DNA from: an uncultured Cellvibrionales bacterium | Lineage (GTDB): Bacteria > Pseudomonadota > Gammaproteobacteria > Pseudomonadales > Dasaniaceae | Direction: 5' to 3' | Length of the DNA stretch: 64,000 bases | Assembly: GCA_913019905.1 (NCBI GenBank) | Contig: CAJVZD010000020.1 | Location: 1-64,000, forward strand | Shown: piece by piece, positions 1 through 6,940 of the stretch | Layout: the number at the start of each line of letters is the position of its first letter | Numbering within the stretch: position 1 is the stretch's first letter | The notes under the pieces: generated by a model | The model's input: only the letters and a program-made list of their open reading frames with translations | Database searches by the model: none | What the model was told of the DNA's origin: nothing | Made by a program: the position numbers and the translations under genes

Positions 1-111
1 TGTGTATCAAACGACAAAAAGCATAACCGTATGGTTAAATCGATGAAGAAAATCGGTAAAGAATTCAATGTTGCGGTTCGCTCTTATAAAGATCGTATGG
101 CAAACAGCTAA
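1..111 (+). CDS. C-terminal end of an unidentified protein (cut by window edge)
   Basis: The first 36 codons of the window are open in frame 1 and end at TAA. The tail is strongly basic (many Lys and Arg) and ends in RMANS. A good intrinsic terminator follows 37 bases after the stop, which supports this being a genuine gene end. The visible part is too short to name a family, and I do not recognise it. Confidence 0.6.
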   Translation, partial: CVSNDKKHNRMVKSMKKIGKEFNVAVRSYKDRMANS

Positions 112-148
112 AATATCCCTGTCTCTTTAAGACATTCCTGCAGTTATT

Positions 149-174
149 GCCTCGATACATATCGGGGCTTTTTT
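149..174 (+). terminator. Rho-independent terminator after the truncated first gene
   Basis: An 8-bp stem (GCCTCGAT / ATCGGGGC, one T-G wobble) with a 4-base ACAT loop is followed by six T residues. It lies 37 bases after the stop of the first gene. Confidence 0.85.
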
Positions 175-735
175 ATGCATAACAAATTCATAATACCATC
201 CCTTGATTTCTGGACACTAATCAGCCACTCCTGCCAACGAATTTTGAAGCTGAACTAGGTATTCCAGAATGCTTTTGTTTTACATCAACTATTCGGTACT
301 TTTTGTCCAGAACTAAAAAACAAGAAACTAAAAAACTATTGCGAACGAGTACCTTTCGACCGCTTCTTTTAGTATACATTTAGGGATATTTTAGATTGTT
401 GAGCTGACTAAAGTGAGCTCAACCTTGCATTTATCCTTCGAGCAACATTGCGACCGAAAACAAAACGACGAGAAAGACCGACGCGCCTTCAGTTGATCCC
501 TTAATTATTATTGGCTGCGATCAATAGATCTGTCGAGATTTTGGAGCACTGTACACTGCCAAGAAATTCCTTACTGTGGATGAATCAAAAACATTGTTAT
601 AACATAGTGATGTCCGGGGAATATATTGAGAGATTAACGACATTTAGTTGGGAAACTGAACCCCAATTATACCAAGAAACCTGTTCTGCTACGCCACACG
701 TATGAGCTTCTATACAGCCTCCAGAAACTCAGCTA
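175..735. other. Intergenic stretch without a convincing gene
   Basis: AT-rich sequence between the terminator and the DUF1853 gene. A 64-codon TTG-started frame at 511-705 lies in the same frame as the downstream gene, separated by one TGA. It shows no recognisable family and I do not accept it as a gene. The promoter of the DUF1853 gene should lie here, but I cannot single out a clear -35/-10 pair. Confidence 0.5.
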
Positions 736-1620
736 TTGGAGATCTTTTTGTTATCTCAATCAAGACATAAAGCAGATCTGGACTGGTGCATCAACAGCCC
801 CGGGTTAGTCCATAATGAGAATAGCTCGGTCATATGGCCTGACGACAACTGGTTCAAGTCAATTCACGTAAGCGAGCAGATAAGCAATTTTCCACAGCCC
901 CGTCACTCTCATCACTTTCGACTCGGCAAACATTTTGAAGAGCTACTTATATGCTGGCTACGACAAGACGACGAGTTTTCTCTCATTCAAGCAAACTATC
1001 AGGTCTTCGACAAAAAACGCACCGTCGGTGAATTCGATTTTCTGCTTAGTCATCTCGGGCAGGTCGAACATTGGGAAGTCGCTATTAAATTTTACCTCGG
1101 ACTACCGAACACACGTAACGCAAACCACTGGCACGGACCCAACACTACTGATCGATTTGATCTGAAATATAATCATTTGTCTAATCACCAGTTAAAGCTG
1201 GCAGGCAATCCATTTGGTAAACAAGCACTCGAGGCACTGAAACTAAAAGTTTCGACCGTCAGATGCATCATTAAGGGACGACTATTTTTCCCTTGGCAGC
1301 AATACCTCAGTGGCGAATTTGAAGTGCCTGATGTGATAAACAGCCATCATGAAAAAGGCTGGTGGATTGACGAAGCGGACATTCCCGACAATGATTTCAA
1401 GCGAATAGTTTATCTTGAAAAACAACACTGGTTATCACCAATAACAAAAAACGACCCGCTGCTGGTAATGGATTTGCCACGGCTTCGGGAATTCTTGCAT
1501 TCACCCAGCATAGAACAAGCAACACATGTCGCATTAGTGGATGAGTCAGGCGATGAGATGTCACGCGGATTTATTGTGAAACCGATATGGCGACAAAGGG
1601 CAGCTCAGAACCAGGCTTAG
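736..1620 (+). CDS. DUF1853 family protein (PD-(D/E)XK nuclease-like fold)
   Basis: This 294-residue protein matches my memory of the DUF1853 family in length and landmarks. It has an N-terminal LDWCINSPGLV segment (about residues 15-25, typically near the family start), a GEFDFLL strand (99-104), an HWEVAIKFYLG strand (112-122) and an HQLKLAGNPFG segment after it. The spaced acidic residues followed by a Glu...Lys strand resemble the PD-(D/E)XK nuclease core, so a nucleic-acid function is conceivable but unproven. The start is TTG: the frame is closed by TGA at 703-705 and no ATG or GTG precedes the conserved N-terminus. The gene stands alone, convergent with the next gene. Confidence 0.8.
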   Translation: MEIFLLSQSRHKADLDWCINSPGLVHNENSSVIWPDDNWFKSIHVSEQISNFPQPRHSHHFRLGKHFEELLICWLRQDDEFSLIQANYQVFDKKRTVGEFDFLLSHLGQVEHWEVAIKFYLGLPNTRNANHWHGPNTTDRFDLKYNHLSNHQLKLAGNPFGKQALEALKLKVSTVRCIIKGRLFFPWQQYLSGEFEVPDVINSHHEKGWWIDEADIPDNDFKRIVYLEKQHWLSPITKNDPLLVMDLPRLREFLHSPSIEQATHVALVDESGDEMSRGFIVKPIWRQRAAQNQA

Positions 1621-1806
1621 CAACGTTTGCTCATTGCTCGGGCAGCGATTAAATTGATATAGCCTCGCACTTGGCACTACACTGCTGCTGGTAACGTAAA
1701 ACACAGGGTTCAATGACTTTCCAGCAACGCATGTCCATACACATGTTCCATCATCACAGAGTAACCCGGGTCATGATATTTTAGAAATGGCAGAAAAAGC
1801 TTAAGA

Positions 1807-2712
1807 TTAGGACTTTTTCACGGCGAGGAAATCAGTTATTGCCTGCGTATGTTCCGCGGTTGTTCCGCAACAGCCGCCAACCACGTTAGCGCCTTGCTTA
1901 ACCCATTGCGCCACAAATTGTGCATACGCTAAAGGCTCAAGATCACGTCGTAATTCCAGCTTACGATCGTTTTCCTTAATACCATCAAGTAACCAGTCTT
2001 TCGGTACTCGCGAAAAAGCATTGGCATAACCACCGGTAAAATCCAGCCCCGCCGAAGCCAATATAGGCATAGCATCACTAATACGTTCTGGCAGACAACA
2101 ATTAGCCAATACGCCTAACGGATTAAAGGGTTTCAGTTGTTCCAGAGCCTCTTCAATCGTTTCTCCACTGCGTAGACAACCCTTTTTATCATCGTCAAGG
2201 GTAATCGCCACCAATGCCCGCTTACCAACTTTTGCAACAGCCGCGGCAGCGGCAACCGCTTCGGTAATCGCGGACATTGTTTCGCATATAAAGAAGTCTA
2301 CATAGGGCGCGAGCAGTTTCACTTGTTCGATATAGAGCGGCTCAATCGCCGCTCGATCTAGTACGAGATCGGGACGATAACTACCATTTAGCGGCGGAAG
2401 GCTGCCGGCGATCTCTACGTTAGCACCGGAACCCTGAACGGCCTGTTTAGCCAACTCTCCCGCTTTTTTATTGAGCGCCAAAAATTGATCTTCGATATTC
2501 TCTTTGGCTAGATCGCTGCGGATAATTCCGTAACTGTTGGTGGTAATCACGCGAGCCCCGGCAGCGATGTTTTCTTTATGAACATCGACAACAATATCCG
2601 GAGCAACGATCAATGCATTAGCGGACCAAATGGTACCGGGAATATCTACTCCGCGCATGGCCAACGTTTTACCCATGCCTGCATCCAGCACTGTGACTTG
2701 ATTTTTATTCAT
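1807..2712 (-). CDS. Homocysteine S-methyltransferase family protein
   Basis: A 301-residue TIM-barrel enzyme of the MmuM/BHMT family. These enzymes move a methyl group from a donor such as S-methylmethionine or betaine to homocysteine, using a zinc held by three cysteines. The zinc ligands are visible: Cys in ANCC (205-206) and the C-terminal GGCCGT pair (281-282). The N-terminal LDAGMG segment and the TTNSYG strand (58-62) also fit. It has ATG start, no signal peptide and full family length. The methyl donor cannot be told from sequence. It is a single gene, convergent with DUF1853 and separated from the envelope operon by about 300 bases with no visible gene. Confidence 0.85.
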   Translation of the reverse strand: MNKNQVTVLDAGMGKTLAMRGVDIPGTIWSANALIVAPDIVVDVHKENIAAGARVITTNSYGIIRSDLAKENIEDQFLALNKKAGELAKQAVQGSGANVEIAGSLPPLNGSYRPDLVLDRAAIEPLYIEQVKLLAPYVDFFICETMSAITEAVAAAAAVAKVGKRALVAITLDDDKKGCLRSGETIEEALEQLKPFNPLGVLANCCLPERISDAMPILASAGLDFTGGYANAFSRVPKDWLLDGIKENDRKLELRRDLEPLAYAQFVAQWVKQGANVVGGCCGTTAEHTQAITDFLAVKKS

Positions 2713-2962
2713 AGACTACCTGCCAAATTGCCTATCCAAATCTTCTCACCATTGTTGTCATATTGAAAGACGCTGTCGCGCCAATTGAGTCTCGTTTAGA
2801 TGAGCATTATTCAACAGCAATTGAGAAAATTTCAAGTCCTTTGGGGAAAATTGAAAAGTTGCAATGAATAGATTTCTCTCGACACTTTGAGGGCTGCAGT
2901 AGAGGATTTGTGGACACCGTGTATAGACACGATAAAAACGGAATGATCTGGAATATCAAACC

Positions 2963-2980
2963 GTATCGGTATCGGTACCG
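2963..2980. repeat. Hexanucleotide micro-repeat (3 copies)
   Basis: Three tandem 6-bp units, GTATCG GTATCG GTACCG, lie between the methyltransferase start and the end of the AgmX-like gene. It is short and degenerate, but belongs to a series of similar arrays in this window. Confidence 0.5.
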
Positions 2981-3008
2981 GCGAGAGAAATCTAAAAAAC
3001 ACTAACAA

Positions 3009-3992
3009 CTAGTACGGAAGAAAATCAAAAGAATAATTCACCCGGGTTTTGATAACGTTTTCTACGTCAAAACGAATGAGTCTTACCCGCGACAGGATTT
3101 TTCGTTCAAGACCGGCATTGGCTAACTCACTGGATAATAGCTTAATCTCAGAAATCGAACCATCCGGATCGATTAGCATTTCAAATACATACTTTCCTTG
3201 TAACGCGGGGTCTCTTCTTAGCGCGCGATGATAGATCGCAAAGATTGCGCCTTTATTTTTGTCCATTTCTCGACGCACCGATTGATCGCTTCGACCACCA
3301 ACTGAAACCGAGGCTGACGAACTGCTCTGGATATTCGCTAATCCAGCAATCGAACTTGCCACTTTGGTATCTTGTTTACCTGACAAGGCGGTACCGTCAG
3401 TATTTCGGCTAAGCGCAGCAACTTGAATCCCTCCGCTGATGGACTTCGCCTTCGAGCTAATGATGGAACGCTCTAGCTTAGTCGCTGTAGCCTCTCCGCG
3501 ACTTAAGCTTTGTTTAGATAAAACCTCTACATCGATGCTATCCCTCATTTCCGCTAAATCATCCTGAAAAACCAAAAGCCCTGCTACGGCAGCGGTATCC
3601 TTTGCTTTTTTAATGAGATCAACTCGCTTTGGCTCAGGTTTCGCCTTTATTGGAATCTCAACGAATTTCGGTTCGGGGATAACTGTTGGTTTCGGAATGA
3701 CCCGTTTCTTCTCAACAGGTTTATGTTTGGCTATTTCAGCAGGCTTTTGTTCAGACTTTATCACTATCGGCTTAGGCAATTGCTTCTTTTCCAGATTAAT
3801 CGTTGCTAATTGTGGCGGTAAAACTTCTCGCGGCTGTCGATTAATTTCTGGAACAGATATAAATGGAATGCCAATGGCAAGCAGAGCCAATACAAACAAA
3901 CTATTACGCAGTATTTTCCGAAACCTGGTATTGTCCTGTTCACTTGAGGTCCAGGGTAACAGTAATTCAGGAGTCAATGCCATTGTTGTCAC
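3009..3992 (-). CDS. AgmX/PglI C-terminal domain protein (TonB-like transducer)
   Basis: 327 residues. The layout is TonB-like: a short cytoplasmic N-terminus, one membrane helix (about 30-48), a Pro/Lys-rich periplasmic stretch (about 50-125) and a C-terminal domain (about 240-327) that resembles the AgmX/PglI C-terminal domain. That domain has Lys-Gly-Lys-Tyr-Val-Phe and an IDPDGSIS turn. In Myxococcus the related AgmX (GltJ) belongs to the gliding/Glt envelope machinery energised by AglRQS, a TolQR-like motor. The start overlaps the stop of the preceding ExbD-like gene by 4 bases, so translation is probably coupled. It is the last gene of the minus-strand operon. I infer that it carries motor energy to periplasmic or outer-membrane partners. 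Confidence 0.75.
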   Translation of the reverse strand: MTTMALTPELLLPWTSSEQDNTRFRKILRNSLFVLALLAIGIPFISVPEINRQPREVLPPQLATINLEKKQLPKPIVIKSEQKPAEIAKHKPVEKKRVIPKPTVIPEPKFVEIPIKAKPEPKRVDLIKKAKDTAAVAGLLVFQDDLAEMRDSIDVEVLSKQSLSRGEATATKLERSIISSKAKSISGGIQVAALSRNTDGTALSGKQDTKVASSIAGLANIQSSSSASVSVGGRSDQSVRREMDKNKGAIFAIYHRALRRDPALQGKYVFEMLIDPDGSISEIKLLSSELANAGLERKILSRVRLIRFDVENVIKTRVNYSFDFLPY

Positions 3993-4546
3993 GAGCTACT
4001 TCCTACAGACTGCGGTGAACGATTAGCCTCGATAAATGCCTTTTCGTCACTGCCAGGCAGTGCATTTACCGCCAGAGAAATATCGCGATAGTCTGTTTGT
4101 GCACAGGCGGCCATGACCAATTTCAATAATTTATAAGGAACCTGCTGGCCGCCCATAATCGTAACAGCTCTTCCCTTTTCCTTTTCCAAGTCGTTGAGCA
4201 GAGGCTTTCTTTCCGCTACAGACTGTAACGCATTCTCCAGAGAGGCGATTGCGTCGTTTTCCCCAGACAAAACGTCCTTTATAGTGGCCACCGCCTGGCC
4301 TTGGATAATTACATCAGTTTCACTAATTTTGACCAGTAACGTTAAATCTGGCTTTTGGGCTGATAACGAGTCAGGCAGCTTAATATTCTTGTCAGATTGT
4401 AAAACCTCAATATCGCCGCTATTAATCATCAAAAAAAACACCAAAATCGTAAATATATCCATCAAGGAAGTAAGGTTCAGTTTGACACCTTGTGCTTTCA
4501 GGCGATGATTACGCGCCATTCGTTTTGCCCGGAGCGATGACTTCAT
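3989..4546 (-). CDS. ExbD/TolR family protein with intact membrane Asp
   Basis: 185 residues with a basic N-terminus, one membrane helix at about 25-42 and a periplasmic domain. The helix begins LTSLMDIFTILVFFLM, and Asp30 is at the place of the proton-carrying Asp of ExbD/TolR/MotB-type motor proteins. The gene overlaps both neighbours by 4 bases (ATGA type) and is paired with a second ExbD-like gene upstream and an ExbB-like gene before that. It should form the stator/rotor complex with the ExbB-like protein in the inner membrane and use the proton motive force. Confidence 0.85.
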   Translation of the reverse strand: MKSSLRAKRMARNHRLKAQGVKLNLTSLMDIFTILVFFLMINSGDIEVLQSDKNIKLPDSLSAQKPDLTLLVKISETDVIIQGQAVATIKDVLSGENDAIASLENALQSVAERKPLLNDLEKEKGRAVTIMGGQQVPYKLLKLVMAACAQTDYRDISLAVNALPGSDEKAFIEANRSPQSVGSSS

Positions 4547-5109
4547 GAATCACTCCCATCGGACGCGGGTGATGTTTCTGGGGAATCTCCCAAAGAAACC
4601 TCGGGAAACAACTCGGCGTCCACTACCGATGTAGCAATAACCGCTTTGTAAGAGCGCACGGTATCCATAGCACTAACAATCGTTTGATAATGCGTATCAG
4701 CATCTGACAAAATACTGATCGAACGCTTCTTAACATTCTTTTCACCGAGTTGGCGTTTCAGTTCCTGCAGAACTAAACTCAAAAACTTGAAGTCATGTTT
4801 TTCAGCCATTGGGGTATCTTCATCAATATTTCCATCGCTGACAGCTACTTTGGGTATTCGCTTTAACAGTACACCCTGTGGATAATTAACATACATAGCT
4901 TCTTCACGTATTATTAGTTCGATTAGTTTATTTTCCTTATTGTCGGTAGTGTCGACGGAAATATCGGGCAACTTCAGATCCAAAACCGTAATTTGAGAAA
5001 AAACCATGCCCAGTAGCAAAACGGGCACCAATACAATCATCAAGTTCATAAAGGCAGTAATATCTAACTCAGCCTCTTGCAACTTCTTGCTTCGCCTAAC
5101 TCTTCTCAT
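4543..5109 (-). CDS. ExbD/TolR family protein with Asn in place of the membrane Asp
   Basis: 188 residues with a basic N-terminus (MRRVRRSKK), a single helix at about 17-42 and a periplasmic domain. The helix reads DITAFMNLMIVLVPVLL. Aligned with the neighbouring ExbD-like protein, its Asn22 occupies the place of the proton-carrying Asp. This copy therefore probably cannot carry protons itself and may act as the passive half of an ExbD heterodimer. It is 36 bases after the ExbB-like gene and overlaps the next ExbD gene by 4 bases. The family assignment is from the helix, length and position. Confidence 0.8.
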   Translation of the reverse strand: MRRVRRSKKLQEAELDITAFMNLMIVLVPVLLLGMVFSQITVLDLKLPDISVDTTDNKENKLIELIIREEAMYVNYPQGVLLKRIPKVAVSDGNIDEDTPMAEKHDFKFLSLVLQELKRQLGEKNVKKRSISILSDADTHYQTIVSAMDTVRSYKAVIATSVVDAELFPEVSLGDSPETSPASDGSDS

Positions 5110-5145
5110 AAGTAAAACTCCGAGCTACCATTTACTTAGGAATAA

Positions 5146-5805
5146 TTAGGCTATTTCGTTGGGCTTAGCACTGGAGGAACTCTCTGCTAGTATATTGATC
5201 ACCTTGACCCCAACCATTTCCAGACTATCGACAATCTCGATAGTTTTCGTTTGTAACAGAGCATGGAAAAGTAAAAGTGGAATCGCTGAGATTAAGCCAA
5301 ACGCGGTGGTATTCATGGCCACCGATATGCTCTGCGATAGCAAAGCAGCCTTTTCGGTAGGATCGGCATTCGCCACTGCCGTAAAAGCCGCGATTAGGCC
5401 GATAATAGTCCCCAGCAGACCTAACAAAGTTGCTATATTGGCAAGCGTAGCAAGATAGGGAGTACGTTTTTCCAATCGCGGCAATGCTTCCATAACACCT
5501 TCTTCCATGGCATTCTCGATATCGTCTCGGCGTCTGCTTTGCCCCATTCTAGAGATGCCGGCGCCAACAATACGCCCCACTGGCGCACCGGATCCATTTG
5601 CCAGTTTTAGCACTGAAGGAAAGTCACGCTTTTTTAATGGAGGAAGTAGTTGGTCAAACGCTTTCCTGTTGGAAGCTTTAGCCGCTGATAAATAAATATA
5701 GCGCTCAATCGCGATGGCCAGACCACAGGCAAGCACCACAGCAATCGGGTACATAAACGCCCCGCCTGTTTGAAAAAATCGAATAATAGTTTCGAAAATG
5801 TCCAT
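5146..5805 (-). CDS. MotA/TolQ/ExbB proton channel family protein
   Basis: 219 residues. An N-terminal membrane helix (about 14-33) is followed by a cytoplasmic loop and two further helices (about 115-140 and 160-185). The stretch LATLANIATLLGLLGTIIGL (about 116-135) and the following Ala/Ser-rich helix are typical of ExbB/TolQ, the channel-forming partner of ExbD/TolR. It heads an ExbB-ExbD-ExbD-AgmX block at the end of the operon, 134 bases after the small secreted protein gene. That gap could hold an internal promoter. With a TonB-like AgmX domain and TPR partners, the nearest described arrangement I know is the myxobacterial AglRQS/Glt motor rather than iron-uptake ExbBD. Confidence 0.9.
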   Translation of the reverse strand: MDIFETIIRFFQTGGAFMYPIAVVLACGLAIAIERYIYLSAAKASNRKAFDQLLPPLKKRDFPSVLKLANGSGAPVGRIVGAGISRMGQSRRRDDIENAMEEGVMEALPRLEKRTPYLATLANIATLLGLLGTIIGLIAAFTAVANADPTEKAALLSQSISVAMNTTAFGLISAIPLLLFHALLQTKTIEIVDSLEMVGVKVINILAESSSSAKPNEIA

Positions 5806-5939
5806 GTTAGTTCCCTACTTATATCTATAGTTCGGCCAGTCAGCCGTATGCATTTAGTTTTCGGTGATGATGTTAATCGTTCTGGTGGAAATTTCTGTGA
5901 ACCCAAGCCAAAAGATGACAAGCACTTTTTTAAAATACC

Positions 5940-6251
5940 TTACTGCGGAGCGTCTATCAGGCCATCCTCAATTTTCTCTCGGTATTTCAGTTGTCTCAAG
6001 AATTCTTCTCTCTCTATTTTCGAAAAAACGCCATCGACTAGACTCTGCAAGGGCTGATAGCTCAACTGGAGCTTTCCAGCACGTTGCCAAGGAACAATAT
6101 AGAGCACCTTTGGTTGCTCTTGATTGCCAACCACGGTACTGCGTAAAACCACTTTCGCCTCCCTCGCTTCCTCGCCAACAGACATTGATACGTGCATTAG
6201 ACTAAACACTGAAATAGCGATAATGGTCGATACTAGTATTCGCACGGTCAA
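5940..6251 (-). CDS. Small secreted protein of the ExbBD/TPR operon
   Basis: 103 residues starting with a signal peptide (hydrophobic stretch at about 5-24, probable cleavage near VGEEA). The mature part is about 75 residues with a VVLRSTVVGNQEQPKVLYIV strand pair and a basic C-terminus (REEFLRQLKYREK). I do not recognise a family. Its ATG overlaps the stop of the TPR lipoprotein gene by 4 bases, so it belongs to the same translation unit and is very likely a periplasmic component or chaperone of that machine. Confidence 0.75.
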   Translation of the reverse strand: MTVRILVSTIIAISVFSLMHVSMSVGEEAREAKVVLRSTVVGNQEQPKVLYIVPWQRAGKLQLSYQPLQSLVDGVFSKIEREEFLRQLKYREKIEDGLIDAPQ

Positions 6252-6940
6252 TCTCCTCGCGTTATTTGCGACGTCGCTAGCCGCCGCTGGGTATCTATTA
6301 TCCAGCCAGATATCTGACGGTTGGTTTCCGGCAGTAAGGATTGATATATTTTGTAATGCTGTAGTGCCAGCTCCAGCCTACCCATATATAGATCGTACAA
6401 AATAGCGAGGTTTAAGTTTCCCTCTGGATAGGCAGGCCAAATGTTCAGCGCCTGACGGTAGTACTTTTCTGCCTCGATAAATTTGCCCCGCTCGCGCAAA
6501 AATACAGCGTATTGATTGTAGGCATAGATATTTTTATCGTTTGAGACTATTGCATGCCCAAAACTCGATTCTGCTTTTTCAAACTGCTCAGTTGCGTTAT
6601 AAAGTAGTGCCAGTTTCAAAAAGGGTCCTGAAAGCTCCGGGTAATTTTTTGTCAGCCATAATAGATGATTTTCAGCTTGTACCCAGTCTTCTTTGCGAGA
6701 GGCTTTGTTGGCTAATTCAAATCTATGCCGCGCCACAGAAGTTACCTTTACAGATTGGGCTAAATAAGGATTATCATCTGTAGATAAGGACACTTGATCT
6801 TTCTTACCCTCTGTTTCAATTTTATTTTCGCCCAACGGTCGCGAGTTTCGACTACTCTCAGTGGGAATAAATTGACAAGCGCTGAACAAAAAGATGGCCA
6901 TAAGAGTCAAAATAAGTGAAGTAAGCTCAGTGAATTTCAT
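6248..6940 (-). CDS. TPR lipoprotein
   Basis: 230 residues from the ATG at 6940, which is preceded at 6941-6951 by a strong ribosome binding site (GGGAGGACAAT). A longer reading from 7144 is possible but lies inside the upstream gene and would hide the signal peptide. The N-terminus has a hydrophobic segment and lipobox FSAC (Cys about 22), so it should be lipid-anchored. Tetratricopeptide repeats fill about 75-200, including a YNQYAVFLRERGKFIEAEKY unit. It overlaps the upstream TPR gene by 14 bases and the downstream small gene by 4. It is likely an outer- or inner-membrane-anchored scaffold that binds partners of the ExbBD/AgmX machine. Confidence 0.85.
   Translation of the reverse strand: MKFTELTSLILTLMAIFLFSACQFIPTESSRNSRPLGENKIETEGKKDQVSLSTDDNPYLAQSVKVTSVARHRFELANKASRKEDWVQAENHLLWLTKNYPELSGPFLKLALLYNATEQFEKAESSFGHAIVSNDKNIYAYNQYAVFLRERGKFIEAEKYYRQALNIWPAYPEGNLNLAILYDLYMGRLELALQHYKIYQSLLPETNRQISGWIIDTQRRLATSQITRGD

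Noticed and set aside
511..705. 64-codon TTG-started frame upstream of the DUF1853 gene, in the same frame and separated by one TGA
   Set aside because: No family resemblance or binding site, and DUF1853 proteins normally start where the downstream frame starts, so a split gene or readthrough is not needed.
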